Below, one piece after another: positions 41,602-53,615 of a DNA stretch of 64,000 nucleotides. A program made the translations under genes and the position numbers. The notes beneath the pieces were generated by a model. That model was not told the origin of the DNA, searched no databases, and was given only the letters and a program-made list of their open reading frames with translations. Positions within the stretch are counted from its first letter, which is position 1. Each line of letters opens with the position of its first letter. Source of the stretch: Streptomyces sp. NRRL F-2580. Lineage in GTDB: Bacteria > Actinomycetota > Actinomycetes > Streptomycetales > Streptomycetaceae. The stretch lies in the NCBI RefSeq assembly GCF_000720115.1, contig NZ_JOIR01000020.1:1-64000 (forward strand), in the 5' to 3' direction.

Positions 41602-44600
41602 ATGATCCTGCTGCTGTCGACGTCCGACACCGATCTGCTCAGCGCCCGCGCGGCGAACACGGCGGACGGCCTCGTCCCGTACCGGTTCGCCAACCCCTCC
41701 CGCCTTCCCCTCGACGACCTCCCCGGCCTCCTCGACGGGGTCGACCTGGTCGTCGTACGCCTCCTCGGCGGCCTCCGCGCCTGGCAGGACGGCCTCGACC
41801 TGCTCCTCGCCCCCGGCCAGACCCGCCCTGTCGTGGTCCTGACCGGCGAACAGGCCCCGGACGCCCAGCTGATGGAGGCCTCCACGGTCCCGATCGGCAT
41901 CGCGGCCGAGGCCCACGGCTACCTCGCGCACGGCGGCCCCGCCAACCTCGACCAGCTGGCCCGGTTCCTCTCCGACACGGTCCTGCTCACCGGCCACGGC
42001 TTCGATCCGCCCGCCGCCGCCCCCACCTGGGGCCCCCCGGAGCGCGACGCACAGCAGACCACCGCCACCAGCACCGCCAGTGGCAGCGGCACCGGCACCG
42101 GCACCGCCAGCGGCACCGCCACCGCCGCCCCCAAGGTCGCCGTGCTCTATTACCGCGCCCACCAGATGAGCGGCAACACCGCCTTCGTCCACACCCTCTG
42201 CGAGGCCATCGAGGCGAAGGGCGCCCAGCCCCTCCCCCTCTACGTCTCCTCCCTGCGCACCCCCGAGCCGGAGCTCCTCCAGGCCCTGGAGTCCGTGGAC
42301 GCGATCATCACCACCGTCCTCGCGGCCGGCGGCACCCGTCCCGCGACCGCCGGCGCCGGCGGTGACGACGAGTCCTGGGACGCCGGCGCCCTCGCCGCGC
42401 TCGGCGTGCCGATCCTCCAGGCCCTGTGCCTGACCGGTTCGCGCAGCGCCTGGGAGGAGAACGACGAGGGCCTGTCCCCCCTCGACGCCGCCACCCAGGT
42501 CGCCGTGCCGGAGTTCGACGGCCGCCTGATCACCGTCCCGTTCTCCTTCAAGGAGCTCGACGAGGACGGCCTGCCCGCCTACGTGGCCGACCCCGAGCGG
42601 GCCGCCCGGGTCGCGGGGATCGCCGTACGCCACGCCCGTCTGCGCCACATCGACCGCCGCGACAAGAAGGTCGCGCTGGTCCTGTCCGCGTACCCCACCA
42701 AGCACTCCCGCATCGGCAACGCGGTCGGGCTCGACACCCCCGCCAGCGCCGTCGAGCTGCTGCGCACGCTGATCGCCGGCGGCTACGACTTCGGCCCCAC
42801 CCAGGACATCCCCGGTCTGGTGTCCGGCGACGGCGACGAGCTGATCCGCGCCCTGATCGAGGCCGGCGGCCACGACCAGGACTGGCTGACCGAGGAGCAG
42901 CTGGCCCGCAACCCGGTCCGCATCCCGGCCGCCGACTACCAGCGCTGGTTCGCCGAGCTCCCGGCCGAGCTCCGCGAGAGCGTCGAGCGGCACTGGGGCG
43001 AGGCCCCGGGCAACATGTTCGTGGACCGCTCGGCGAACCCCGAGGGCGACATCGTCCTGGCGGCTCTGCGCCGCGGGAACCTCCTCATCCTCATCCAGCC
43101 GCCGCGCGGCTTCGGCGAGAACCCGATCGCGATCTACCACGACCCGGACCTGCCGCCCTCGCACCACTACCTGGCCGCGTACCGCTGGATCCAGGCGCGC
43201 GCGGAGGACGGCGGCTTCGGCGCCGACGCGATGATCCACCTGGGCAAGCACGGCAACCTGGAGTGGCTGCCGGGCAAGAACGCCGGCCTGTCCGCGGCCT
43301 GCGCGCCGGACGCCGCGCTCGGCGACCTCCCCCTCATCTACCCCTTCCTGGTCAACGACCCGGGCGAGGGCACCCAGGCCAAGCGCCGCGTGCACGCGAC
43401 CCTGGTCGACCACCTCGTCCCGCCGATGGCCCGGGCCGAGTCCTACGGCGACATCGCCCGCCTCGAACAGCACCTCGACGAGTACGCCCAGATCTCCGCG
43501 ATGGACCCGGCGAAGCTGCCGGCCATCCGCGCCCAGATCTGGACCCTGATCCAGGCGGCGAAGCTCCACCACGACCTGGGCCTCGAAGAGCGCCCGGACG
43601 ACGACGGCTTCGACGACTTCCTGCTGCACGTCGACGGCTGGCTGTGCGAGGTCAAGGACGCCCAGATCCGCGACGGCCTGCACGTGCTCGGCGGCGCCCC
43701 GACCGGTGAGGCCCGGGTCAACCTGGTCCTCGCCATCCTGCGCGCCCGGCAGATCTGGGGCGGTACGACGGCCCTCCCGGGCCTGCGCGAGGCGCTCGGC
43801 CTCGACGAGTCCAAGGCCACCCGTACCTCGGCGGACGCCGTCGAGGCGCAGGCCCGCGCCCTGGTCCAGGCGATGGAGGACGCGCACTGGTCCCTCGACG
43901 CCGTGTCCTCGGTCGCCGCGGACCAGTCGCCGGAGGTCGCGGCGGTCCTGTCCTTCGCGGCCCGCGAGGTGGTCCCCCGCCTGGCCGGCACGACGGACGA
44001 GATCGCGCACGTCGTCGCGGCCCTCGACGGCCGCTTCATCCCGGCGGGCCCCTCGGGCTCCCCGCTCCGCGGCCTGGTCAACGTCCTGCCGACGGGCCGC
44101 AATTTCTACTCGGTCGACCCGAAGGCCGTCCCCTCCCGTCTCGCGTGGGAGACGGGCCAGGCCCTGGCCGAGTCCCTCCTGACCCGCTACCGCACGGACA
44201 ACGGCGAGTGGCCCGCCTCCGTCGGCCTGTCCCTCTGGGGCACGAGCGCGATGCGCACCTCGGGCGACGACGTGGCGGAGGCCCTGTCCCTCCTCGGCGT
44301 CCGCCCGGTCTGGGACGAGGCCTCGCGCCGCGTCACGGGCCTGGAGCCGATCCCGCTCGACGAGCTCGGCCGGCCCCGCATCGACGTGACCCTGCGCATC
44401 TCGGGCTTCTTCCGCGACGCGTTCCCGCACGTGATCGGCCTGCTGGACGACGCGGTCCGGCTCGCGGCCTCCCTGGAGGAGCCGGCGGAGTCGAACTTCA
44501 TCCGCGCCCACGCCCAGGCGGACCTCGCCGTCCACGGCGACGAGCGCAAGGCCACGACCCGTATCTTCGGCTCGCGCCCGGGTACGTACGGAGCCGGCAT

Positions 44601-45282
44601 CCTCCAGCTGATCGACTCCCGCGACTGGCGTACGGACGCCGACCTCGCGGAGGTCTACACGGTGTGGGGCGGTTACGCCTACGGCCGCGGCCTGGAGGGC
44701 CGTCCGGCGCGCGACGAGATGGAGACGGCCTACAAGCGCATCACGGTCGCCGCCAAGAACACGGACACGCGCGAGCACGACATCGCGGACTCGGACGACT
44801 ACTTCCAGTACCACGGCGGCATGGTGGCCACCGTCCGCGCCCTGCGCGGCACGGCCCCGGAGGCGTACATCGGCGACTCCACGCGTCCCGAGACCGTGAA
44901 GACCCGCACGCTGGTCGAGGAGACCAGCCGGGTCTTCCGCGCCCGCGTCGTCAACCCCAAGTGGATCGAGGCGATGCGCCGCCACGGCTACAAGGGCGCC
45001 TTCGAGCTCGCCGCGACGGTCGACTACCTGTTCGGCTACGACGCCACGACGGGCGTGGTCGCGGACTGGATGTACGACAAGCTCACCGAGACGTACGTCC
45101 TGGACCCGACCAACCGCGCCTTCCTGGAGGAGGCCAACCCCTGGGCCCTGCACGGCATCGCGGAGCGCCTCCTCGAAGCCGAGTCCCGCGGCATGTGGGA
45201 GAAGCCGGACGCCCGGATCCTCGAAGCCCTCCGCCAGGTCTACCTGGACACCGAGGGCAACCTCGAGGGCGAAGGCGAGTAG
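41602..45282 (+). CDS. cobN: Aerobic cobaltochelatase subunit CobN
   Basis: 1226 aa, the usual size of the large subunit of the ATP-dependent cobaltochelatase that inserts cobalt into hydrogenobyrinic acid a,c-diamide. Characteristic blocks include VALVLSAYPTKHSRIGNAVG, IHLGKHGNLEWLPGKNAGLS, FLVNDPGEGTQAKRR and TGRNFYSVDPKAVP. A Ser/Thr/Gly/Ala-rich linker (about 154-178), encoded by CACCGG/CACCGC repeats, separates the N-terminal domain. CobS and CobT-type partners are not in this window. It is controlled by the upstream riboswitch and followed by a strong hairpin. Confidence 0.95.
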   Translation: MILLLSTSDTDLLSARAANTADGLVPYRFANPSRLPLDDLPGLLDGVDLVVVRLLGGLRAWQDGLDLLLAPGQTRPVVVLTGEQAPDAQLMEASTVPIGIAAEAHGYLAHGGPANLDQLARFLSDTVLLTGHGFDPPAAAPTWGPPERDAQQTTATSTASGSGTGTGTASGTATAAPKVAVLYYRAHQMSGNTAFVHTLCEAIEAKGAQPLPLYVSSLRTPEPELLQALESVDAIITTVLAAGGTRPATAGAGGDDESWDAGALAALGVPILQALCLTGSRSAWEENDEGLSPLDAATQVAVPEFDGRLITVPFSFKELDEDGLPAYVADPERAARVAGIAVRHARLRHIDRRDKKVALVLSAYPTKHSRIGNAVGLDTPASAVELLRTLIAGGYDFGPTQDIPGLVSGDGDELIRALIEAGGHDQDWLTEEQLARNPVRIPAADYQRWFAELPAELRESVERHWGEAPGNMFVDRSANPEGDIVLAALRRGNLLILIQPPRGFGENPIAIYHDPDLPPSHHYLAAYRWIQARAEDGGFGADAMIHLGKHGNLEWLPGKNAGLSAACAPDAALGDLPLIYPFLVNDPGEGTQAKRRVHATLVDHLVPPMARAESYGDIARLEQHLDEYAQISAMDPAKLPAIRAQIWTLIQAAKLHHDLGLEERPDDDGFDDFLLHVDGWLCEVKDAQIRDGLHVLGGAPTGEARVNLVLAILRARQIWGGTTALPGLREALGLDESKATRTSADAVEAQARALVQAMEDAHWSLDAVSSVAADQSPEVAAVLSFAAREVVPRLAGTTDEIAHVVAALDGRFIPAGPSGSPLRGLVNVLPTGRNFYSVDPKAVPSRLAWETGQALAESLLTRYRTDNGEWPASVGLSLWGTSAMRTSGDDVAEALSLLGVRPVWDEASRRVTGLEPIPLDELGRPRIDVTLRISGFFRDAFPHVIGLLDDAVRLAASLEEPAESNFIRAHAQADLAVHGDERKATTRIFGSRPGTYGAGILQLIDSRDWRTDADLAEVYTVWGGYAYGRGLEGRPARDEMETAYKRITVAAKNTDTREHDIADSDDYFQYHGGMVATVRALRGTAPEAYIGDSTRPETVKTRTLVEETSRVFRARVVNPKWIEAMRRHGYKGAFELAATVDYLFGYDATTGVVADWMYDKLTETYVLDPTNRAFLEEANPWALHGIAERLLEAESRGMWEKPDARILEALRQVYLDTEGNLEGEGE

Positions 45283-45290
45283 GACACGAA

Positions 45291-45336
45291 AGAGGCCGTC
45301 CTCTCCACCCCGGAAGGGTTGGAGAGGACGGCCTCT
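45291..45336. terminator. Strong bidirectional terminator after cobN
   Basis: AGAGGCCGTCCTCTCCA (45291-45307) pairs perfectly with TGGAGAGGACGGCCTCT (45320-45336), a 17-bp stem. It lies 8 bp after the cobN stop and 20 bp before the end of the convergent small gene, so it serves both. Confidence 0.9.
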
Positions 45337-45356
45337 CGCATGGCGCGACTGCCCGG

Positions 45357-45578
45357 CTACACCTTGACGGTCTGGTTCAGCGCGACGAGCGCCTGCGCCC
45401 ACCGCACGTACTTCAGCTGCCCGAAGTCGGCGACGGTCTTGACCCCGAACGCCTCGTGCAGCAGCTCGCCGTCCTTGTCGCTGACGCCCTTGAGCGCGGC
45501 CACGGGAGCCGCGAGCACCTCGGCGAGCGGCTTGTCGGCCCACGCCTTGTCGAGCACCTTGTCCAGATCAATAGCCAC
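45357..45578 (-). CDS. Small conserved protein with helix-hairpin-helix-like C-terminus
   Basis: 73 aa. GTG 45578 has GGGAGG upstream and gives a protein beginning AIDLDKVLDKAWADKPLAEV, then LAAPVAALKGVSDKDGELLH and EAFGVKTVADFGQ, ending LNQTVKV. The LKGVSDKDGELLHEAFGVKTVADF segment resembles a helix-hairpin-helix (GVG-type) motif, so nucleic-acid or protein contact is possible. Soluble, acidic N-terminal half, no signal peptide. It converges with cobN and shares its terminator. Function unknown. Confidence 0.7.
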   Translation of the reverse strand: MAIDLDKVLDKAWADKPLAEVLAAPVAALKGVSDKDGELLHEAFGVKTVADFGQLKYVRWAQALVALNQTVKV

Positions 45579-48219
<2,641 letters not shown>

Positions 48220-48284
48220 CCGGCCCGCGGCGGGGGCGGTCCGCTCGCCCGCCCCCGACGCGGTCCGGCCCGTGCCGCCCGCCC

Positions 48285-49520
48285 TCAGAACTCGTCGCCC
48301 GTGTGCGGCAGTACGGGCGTGCGCAGGGCCGCGTCCAGCGCCGCGGCCGCGCCCGGTGTGTGCTCCCGTACCAGCCCGGCCGCCACCAGCTCGGCGACCC
48401 GCGTCCCGCCCAGGTAGCAGGCGGCCAGCTCGCGTACGTCCAGGGCCAGGTCGGCGGCGTCGTCCGCGGGCTCGTACGCCGCCCGGCCCGGCCCCGCGTC
48501 GAGCCGGAACCGCCCGGTGTTGCCGGGCAGCCGTACGTCGTGCACCTCCAGCACCACGTCCACCGGCGCGGCCCACGACCGCGCGGTCAGCGCCGCGCGT
48601 ACGTCGACCAGGCGCAGCCAGAGCGCCGGGTACTGGGCGGTGACCCGTACCTGGTCCCGGTCGGCGGCGAAGTGCAGCAGCGGGTCGTCGGCCGGGCGGC
48701 CCCACGCGCGGACCCGGCCGGTGAGGTCGAGGGCGGCCAGGCACTCCCACAGGGCGGCGGCGACGGCCGGGGTGTCGGCCTCCAGTTCCTCGACCCGGAC
48801 CAGGCCCTGGGGTGCGCGGGAGGGCCCGCCGTCGTCCTCTGGCTTCGTGCGGTAGAGCACGTAGCCGGCGATCGGCTCGCCCGGCTCCCCGAGGACGATG
48901 ATCCGCGGCGGGCTCAGTTCCTCGTCCTGCTCGTCCTGTTCGGTCAGCCACTCCTCGCGCCAGCGCGCCGCGCTGCGGGTGGGGCGGCCGGCGCGCCGTG
49001 CGCGGGCGGACTCGTGGAAGGGCCCGATCACGGCGAGCGCCTCCTCCGGGTCGACGAGCCGCAGCGGGCGCCGGTCCGGGTCGATGCGCAGGGCCAGCGG
49101 CCGGGTGGAGTCGATCTCGATGGTGACGCCGGTGGTCGCGCCGCCGTAGCCGAAGCGGCCGTAGATGGCGGCCTCGGAGGCCCACAGGGCGGCGAGCGGG
49201 CTGCCGGTGGCCGCGGCGCGCTCCAGCATCTCGGTCATCAGCCCGGTGAGCACGCCGCGGCGGCGGTGGGTGGGGGCGACGCAGACGAAGGTGAGCCCCG
49301 GGCAGGGCAGGTCCGCCCCGGGTACCGAGAGCCGGAAGTCGTGGGCGGCCATGAAGCCGACGAGGGCGTCCCCGTCGTAGGCGCCGATCCGCAGGCACCG
49401 CACCAGCAGCGCGTGGTGTCGGGCGCGGGCCTCCTTCTCGGGCCGGTCGTGGAAGACGAGGTACGCGAGTTCCAGAGCGCGGTCGATGTCGTCCTCGGGT
49501 ACGTCGTGGATGTCCACCAT
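48285..49520 (-). CDS. Eis-family GNAT N-acetyltransferase
   Basis: 411 aa, the length of Eis-type proteins. The N-terminal GNAT domain has LTFVCVAPTHRRRGVLTGLM (acetyl-CoA pyrophosphate loop) and a degenerate second GNAT (about 150-290). A C-terminal sterol carrier-like domain (about 300-405) ends near the carboxy terminus in the family style. Eis enzymes acetylate amines such as aminoglycoside amino groups or protein lysines, often as hexamers. Starts at ATG 49520; no strong RBS. It diverges from the GNAT gene at 49703. The in vivo substrate is unknown. Confidence 0.88.
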   Translation of the reverse strand: MVDIHDVPEDDIDRALELAYLVFHDRPEKEARARHHALLVRCLRIGAYDGDALVGFMAAHDFRLSVPGADLPCPGLTFVCVAPTHRRRGVLTGLMTEMLERAAATGSPLAALWASEAAIYGRFGYGGATTGVTIEIDSTRPLALRIDPDRRPLRLVDPEEALAVIGPFHESARARRAGRPTRSAARWREEWLTEQDEQDEELSPPRIIVLGEPGEPIAGYVLYRTKPEDDGGPSRAPQGLVRVEELEADTPAVAAALWECLAALDLTGRVRAWGRPADDPLLHFAADRDQVRVTAQYPALWLRLVDVRAALTARSWAAPVDVVLEVHDVRLPGNTGRFRLDAGPGRAAYEPADDAADLALDVRELAACYLGGTRVAELVAAGLVREHTPGAAAALDAALRTPVLPHTGDEF

Positions 49521-49702
49521 GATCGCGAGACTAATCGGTCATCGCGGACTGGTCACCCCATAAGGGCCGGAGGTCACGGGTTTCAGCCGTTCCGGCGGCC
49601 GGCCGCGAGGTGTGGCACCTCTCCGGCTCCGAAAATCCGTCGCCGCCGTGATCATCTGGGGGTACGGTGTGCCGTCGGCCGTCACGAGGAGAGGATCACG
49701 GC

Positions 49703-50245
49703 TTGATCGAGGGAGAGCTCGTCGCACTGCGCGCACTGCGCGCGGAGGACGCCGAACACCACCTGCGCTGGCGCAACGACCCCGAGGTGGTCCGTTGGGC
49801 GACCGCCGGAGACCCGTGCTTCGGCCCGGTCACACGGGAGGCGCTGACGATGTCCTTCGAGCGGATGCTGATGCTCTCGCCCCGGGAGTCGGCGGTGTTC
49901 ACGGTGGAGACCTTGCCGGACCGTCGGGTGATCGGCATGGCCGACTACCGGGACCTGGATCCCTGGGCCGGCTCGGCCACGCTCGGGATCACCATCGGCG
50001 AGCGGGAGTTCTGGGGCCGGGGACACGGCTCCGAGGCGACGCGGCTGCTGGTCGACCACCTCTTCGGCACCTTCCCGCTCACCCGGCTCCAGCTCGACAC
50101 CTGGAGCGGGAACGAGCGGGCGGTCCGGGCGTTCACCCGGCTCGGCTTCCGGGAGGAGGGGCGGCGGCGGGCCGCCGTATTGCTGGCGGGTGAGCGGTAC
50201 GACGAGGTGCTGTTCGGGATGCTCCGGGAGGAGTGGCGGCCCTGA
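49703..50245 (+). CDS. RimJ/RimL-type GNAT acetyltransferase
   Basis: 180 aa. It has LVALRALRAEDAEHHLRWRN at the start, then LGITIGEREFWGRGHGSEAT (acetyl-CoA loop) and LDTWSGNERAVRAFTRLGF, a pattern of RimJ/RimL/SpeG-like acetyltransferases acting on protein N-termini, amines or antibiotics. It begins at TTG 49703, with GAGGAGAGGA seven bases upstream; an earlier in-frame ATG at 49667 has no RBS. Single gene, unrelated in sequence to the Eis-like protein beside it. Confidence 0.82.
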   Translation: MIEGELVALRALRAEDAEHHLRWRNDPEVVRWATAGDPCFGPVTREALTMSFERMLMLSPRESAVFTVETLPDRRVIGMADYRDLDPWAGSATLGITIGEREFWGRGHGSEATRLLVDHLFGTFPLTRLQLDTWSGNERAVRAFTRLGFREEGRRRAAVLLAGERYDEVLFGMLREEWRP

Positions 50246-50407
50246 GCCCGCCCGTGGTGCGCGCGTCGGACGCCGACGGCGGCGCCGATCGCCTCGCGGA
50301 GGAAGCGGGCGCGGCCGTCGCGAGGGCCGTACGATCCACGTCGGCGGCCCGGCACCACCCGGCACCACCCGGCACCGCCGCTTCCACGTCCCGGACACCC
50401 GCGCCGC

Positions 50408-50449
50408 CCAGTCCCGTACCCGAGAGAGCCAGTCCCGTACCCGAGAGAG
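50408..50449 (+). repeat. 21-bp direct repeat upstream of the OsmC gene
   Basis: CCAGTCCCGTACCCGAGAGAG occurs twice back to back (50408-50428, 50429-50449). The second copy runs into GGGAGTAG, which provides the OsmC ribosome binding site, so the repeat forms the mRNA leader. CCCGGCACCA repeats lie just upstream at about 50347-50375. Confidence 0.8.
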
Positions 50450-50461
50450 GGAGTAGCCGCC

Positions 50462-50929
50462 ATGGCCCGACTGCACTCCTACGCCACCCGCGTCACCTGG
50501 ACCGGAAACCTCGGCACCGGCACCAGCCACTACCGTGCCTACTCGCGGGCGCACGAGGTGGCCGCCGGAGAGCTGCCGGTGATCCTCGGCAGCTCCGACC
50601 CGACCTTCCGCGGCGACGCCTCCCGCTGGAACCCCGAACAGCTGCTGCTCGCGGCGCTGTCCCAGTGCCACATGCTCTCGTACCTGCACTTCTGTACGGT
50701 CAACGGCGTGGTGGTCACCTCGTACGTCGACGAGGCGACCGGGACGATGGCCACCGCCGGGGACAGCGGGCGGTTCACGGAGGCCGTGGTGCACCCGCGG
50801 ATCACCGTCAGCGAGGAGTCGATGGTGGCCGCGGCGATCGAACTGCACGAGGAGGCCCACCGGGCCTGCTTCATCGCCAACTCGGTGAACTTCCCCGTCC
50901 GGCACGAGCCGACCGTGACCGTGGGCTGA
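50462..50929 (+). CDS. OsmC/Ohr-family peroxiredoxin-like protein
   Basis: 155 aa. The family core includes WNPEQLLLAALSQCHMLSYL with the first reactive Cys and HEEAHRACFIANSVNFPV with the second. These proteins reduce organic hydroperoxides with a Cys pair. This one resembles the YhfA/OsmC branch more than Ohr. ATG 50462 follows GGGAG. It is alone, and ends before an inverted repeat that also marks the end of the convergent gene. Confidence 0.9.
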   Translation: MARLHSYATRVTWTGNLGTGTSHYRAYSRAHEVAAGELPVILGSSDPTFRGDASRWNPEQLLLAALSQCHMLSYLHFCTVNGVVVTSYVDEATGTMATAGDSGRFTEAVVHPRITVSEESMVAAAIELHEEAHRACFIANSVNFPVRHEPTVTVG

Positions 50930-50972
50930 GCCTCCGGGCAGGCTCCGTCGGGCCGTTGTCCCGCGACAGGAC

Positions 50973-50993
50973 CTAGTGCGGCCACAGCACTAG
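50973..50993. terminator. Inverted repeat between the convergent OsmC and beta-propeller genes
   Basis: CTAGTGC-ggccaca-GCACTAG is a perfect 7-7-7 hairpin. It includes the TAG stop of the leftward beta-propeller gene (50990-50992) and lies 44 bp after the OsmC stop. It is a short stem, so termination is plausible but not certain. Confidence 0.55.
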
Positions 50994-52252
50994 CGGCCGG
51001 CGGGGCCGGTCCAGGCGGCCGGCACGTGGCCGATCCGGACGCGCTGGGGGTGGTCGCCGACGGGGACCGAGACCCGTTTGGCGCCGGTGGCGAAGTCGAT
51101 GGCCGTGACCCGGTCGGCGCCGCTCTCGGAGATCACGCAGGCCGTCCCGTCGCCGTCGACCGTGGCCCAGTACGGCTTGACCGCGGGCACGAGCGGCCCC
51201 TCGGTGAGGGTGGCGCGGTCCACGACGGTGGCGTAGTCGTCCATGGTGCCCGCGATGCACAGCTTGGCCCCGTCGGGGCTCATGGACATGCCGTGGTGGC
51301 GGGAGTCGTTGACCCACGTGGTGCGGTCGGTGCTGGTGGCGGGGTTCTCGGGGAGGGTCTTCAGGCGAGTGATCCGGTCGGAGGCCACGTCGTACTCCAG
51401 GAAGCCGTTGAAGAACGACACCTGGAAGTAGAGCTTGGACTCGTCGGGGCTGAAGGACACGGGGCGCACGGCGTCGGACAAGTCGCGGCGGCCGAAGGCG
51501 TCCAGCCGCTCCCGCATGTCGATCACCCGGACGGTCCGGAAGGTCTGCGCGTCGACGACGGTGATCTTCCGGTCGCCCTTCGTCCAGTCCAGCCAGGGCG
51601 CGTCGAGTGCGGTGTTCACCTCGCCGATCGAGCTGTTCCACAGGAAGCGGCCGTCGCGGGTGAAGGTGTTCTCGTGCGGCTTGTCGCCGGTGCCGAAGGA
51701 GCCGACCTGGCGTCCGGTGGCGATGTCCAGGACGTGCACGGTGTTGGAGGTGGAGGCCGAGACGGCGATGCGGGTGCCGTCCGGGGAGAGCGCCATGTGG
51801 TCGGAGCGGTAACCGGAGACGGGGAAGCGCCAGTTGATCCGTCCCGAGGTCACGTCGACGGAGACGACGTCGGCGAAGCTGGGGCGGGAGACGACGACCG
51901 CGGAGCCGTCCGGGGTGGTGAACATGTCGTCGACGAACTGGTCGTGGCCCTCGCCCGCGCTCTCCCGGATGCCGAGGAAGAAGGCGAGTTTCACGGGGTT
52001 GAGGTGGATCTCGCGGAGGCGCTCCGCCTTGTCGGGGATCACGTCGATCCGGCCGACCTTGGCGAGGTCGCCGGTGGAGGCGAGGACGTCGGCGGTCCCC
52101 TCCCAGTTGTTCCCGACGAAGAGCACCTCGCGCAGGCCGGCCGCGGGAACCGCGGGGGCAGCGGCCGGGGCAGCGGGGGCCGGTGCCGACGTGAAGGCGG
52201 TGAGGAGGGTGGCCGCCGCCAGCACACCCAGGGTTCGCACGGTACGCAACAT
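50990..52252 (-). CDS. Secreted YncE-like seven-bladed beta-propeller protein
   Basis: 420 aa. The signal peptide is MLRTVRTLGVLAAATLLTAF followed by an Ala/Pro-rich spacer. YncE/NHL-like propeller blades follow, with repeated phrases such as TPDGSAVVVSRPSFADVVSV, SPDGTRIAVSASTSNTVHVL, TRDGRFLWNSS and SPDESKLYFQVSF. ATG 52252 has GGAG eight bases upstream and places the signal peptide correctly. Propellers of this type bind ligands or partners at the cell surface; there is no enzymatic motif. Monocistronic. Confidence 0.82.
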   Translation of the reverse strand: MLRTVRTLGVLAAATLLTAFTSAPAPAAPAAAPAVPAAGLREVLFVGNNWEGTADVLASTGDLAKVGRIDVIPDKAERLREIHLNPVKLAFFLGIRESAGEGHDQFVDDMFTTPDGSAVVVSRPSFADVVSVDVTSGRINWRFPVSGYRSDHMALSPDGTRIAVSASTSNTVHVLDIATGRQVGSFGTGDKPHENTFTRDGRFLWNSSIGEVNTALDAPWLDWTKGDRKITVVDAQTFRTVRVIDMRERLDAFGRRDLSDAVRPVSFSPDESKLYFQVSFFNGFLEYDVASDRITRLKTLPENPATSTDRTTWVNDSRHHGMSMSPDGAKLCIAGTMDDYATVVDRATLTEGPLVPAVKPYWATVDGDGTACVISESGADRVTAIDFATGAKRVSVPVGDHPQRVRIGHVPAAWTGPAGR

Positions 52253-52401
52253 CCGCTCAACTCCGGTGTGGAAAAGGGATGGAGAGGGCGCTTCCGGTGA
52301 GGGCACCCCCTATTACCGGCCGGTAAGATAGGGGGAACGCCACAAGGGCGCAACCCCTACGGGTGGCGCCCTTTTCTCACCTTCGGCCGTCACTCACCCC
52401 T

Positions 52402-53553
52402 TCAAGCGACGGAACCGATCCTGCTGATCACCGTGTTCGCGACGTCCGGGTGGATCGGGATGTGCGCTCCGGTGAGGGCCGCGCCGCTGCCGCCGCGGCG
52501 GTTCGCGACGATCTCGGCGGCGATGGACAGCGCGGTCTCCTCCGGGGAGCGGGCGCCGAGGTCCAGGCCGATCGGGGAGCGCAGCCGGGCCAGTTCGAGC
52601 TCGGTGACACCGACGTCGCGGAGCCGCTTGTTGCGGTCCTCGTGGGTGCGCCGGGAGCCCATGGCTCCGACGTAGGCGACGGGGAGCCTGAGGGCCAGTT
52701 CGAGGAGCGGGACGTCGAACTTGGCGTCGTGGGTGAGCACGCACAGGACGGTCCGGCCGTCCACTTCCGTGCTCTCCAGATAGCGGTGCGGCCAGTCGAC
52801 GACGATCTCGTCCGCCTCGGGGAAGCGGGTCTTCGTCGCGAAGACGGGCCGCGCGTCGCACACCGTCACGCGGTAGCCGAGGAACTTGCCGATCCGCACC
52901 AGGGCGGAGGCGAAGTCGATGGCACCGAAGACGATCATCCGCGGGGGCGGGACGCTGGACTCGACGAGCACCTTCAGCGGCTCTCCGCAGAGCCTGCCGT
53001 CGGCGCCCATCTCCAGCACGCCGGTCTTGCCGGCGTCGAGCATGGCGCGGGCCTCTTCGGCGATGGTGCGGTCCAGCTCGGGGTGTCCCCCGAAGCCGCC
53101 CTCGTGGGCGCCGTCCGTACGGACGAGGACGGCGCGGCCCATGAGCTCGGCCGGACCCTCGGCGATCCGGGCCACGGCTGCGGCCTCACCGCGGGCCGCG
53201 GCGGCCAGGCCGGCCGCGAACACCTCCCGTACGGGAGAGCCCACGGGGACCGGGGTGACGAGGATGTCGATGATCCCGCCGCAGGTCAGACCCACGGCGA
53301 AGGCATCGTCGTCGCTGTAGCCGAAGCTCTCCCGGACGCTCTCGCCGTCCTCCAGGGCCTGTCGGCACAGCTCGTACACCGCACCCTCCACGCATCCGCC
53401 GGAGACGGAACCGATGGCCGTGCCCTCGCTGTCGACGGCGAGCGCGGCCCCGGGCTGGCGGGGTGCGCTCCCGCCGACCGCCACGACCGTGGCGACGGCG
53501 AAGTCACGTCCCTGCTCGACCCACCGGTTCAGTTCGTCGGCGATGTCCAGCAT
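52402..53553 (-). CDS. XdhC/CoxI-family molybdenum cofactor maturation protein
   Basis: 383 aa. The N-terminal XdhC/CoxI domain has VAVGGSAPRQPGAALAV and SGGCVEGAVYE. The C-terminal Rossmann-like XdhC_C domain has VPPPRMIVFGAIDFASALVR and YVGAMGSRRTHEDR. These proteins bind the molybdenum cofactor, promote its sulphuration and insert it into xanthine dehydrogenase. ATG 53553 follows GAGGAGG. It lies downstream of the purine permease gene on the same strand and about 2 kb from the xanthine dehydrogenase genes it should serve. A 15-bp motif upstream is shared with the permease promoter region. Confidence 0.9.
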   Translation of the reverse strand: MLDIADELNRWVEQGRDFAVATVVAVGGSAPRQPGAALAVDSEGTAIGSVSGGCVEGAVYELCRQALEDGESVRESFGYSDDDAFAVGLTCGGIIDILVTPVPVGSPVREVFAAGLAAAARGEAAAVARIAEGPAELMGRAVLVRTDGAHEGGFGGHPELDRTIAEEARAMLDAGKTGVLEMGADGRLCGEPLKVLVESSVPPPRMIVFGAIDFASALVRIGKFLGYRVTVCDARPVFATKTRFPEADEIVVDWPHRYLESTEVDGRTVLCVLTHDAKFDVPLLELALRLPVAYVGAMGSRRTHEDRNKRLRDVGVTELELARLRSPIGLDLGARSPEETALSIAAEIVANRRGGSGAALTGAHIPIHPDVANTVISRIGSVA

Positions 53554-53600
53554 GGGGGCCTCCTCGGAGAGGTTCGGTTCCAGTATCGGATACGTGGAGC

Positions 53601-53615
53601 GTGCGGTACTTCGTA
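53601..53615 (-). promoter_or_regulatory. 15-bp motif upstream of the XdhC-type gene, shared with the permease
   Basis: The minus strand reads TACGAAGTACCGCAC, 48-62 bp before the ATG. TACGAAGCACCGCAC, 14 of 15 identical and in the same orientation, occurs upstream of the purine permease at 55322-55336. It may be a promoter element or a common operator. Confidence 0.5.

Noticed and set aside
42061..42128. Tandem repeat in cobN as a separate mobile or regulatory element
   Set aside because: The CACCGG/CACCGC repeats are in frame and encode a Ser/Thr/Gly/Ala linker, a normal low-complexity linker in this protein.
41539..45543. A 1300-codon open frame antisense to cobN
   Set aside because: cobN is unmistakable. 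The antisense product is low-complexity (Arg/Val/Gly/Asp) with no family features.
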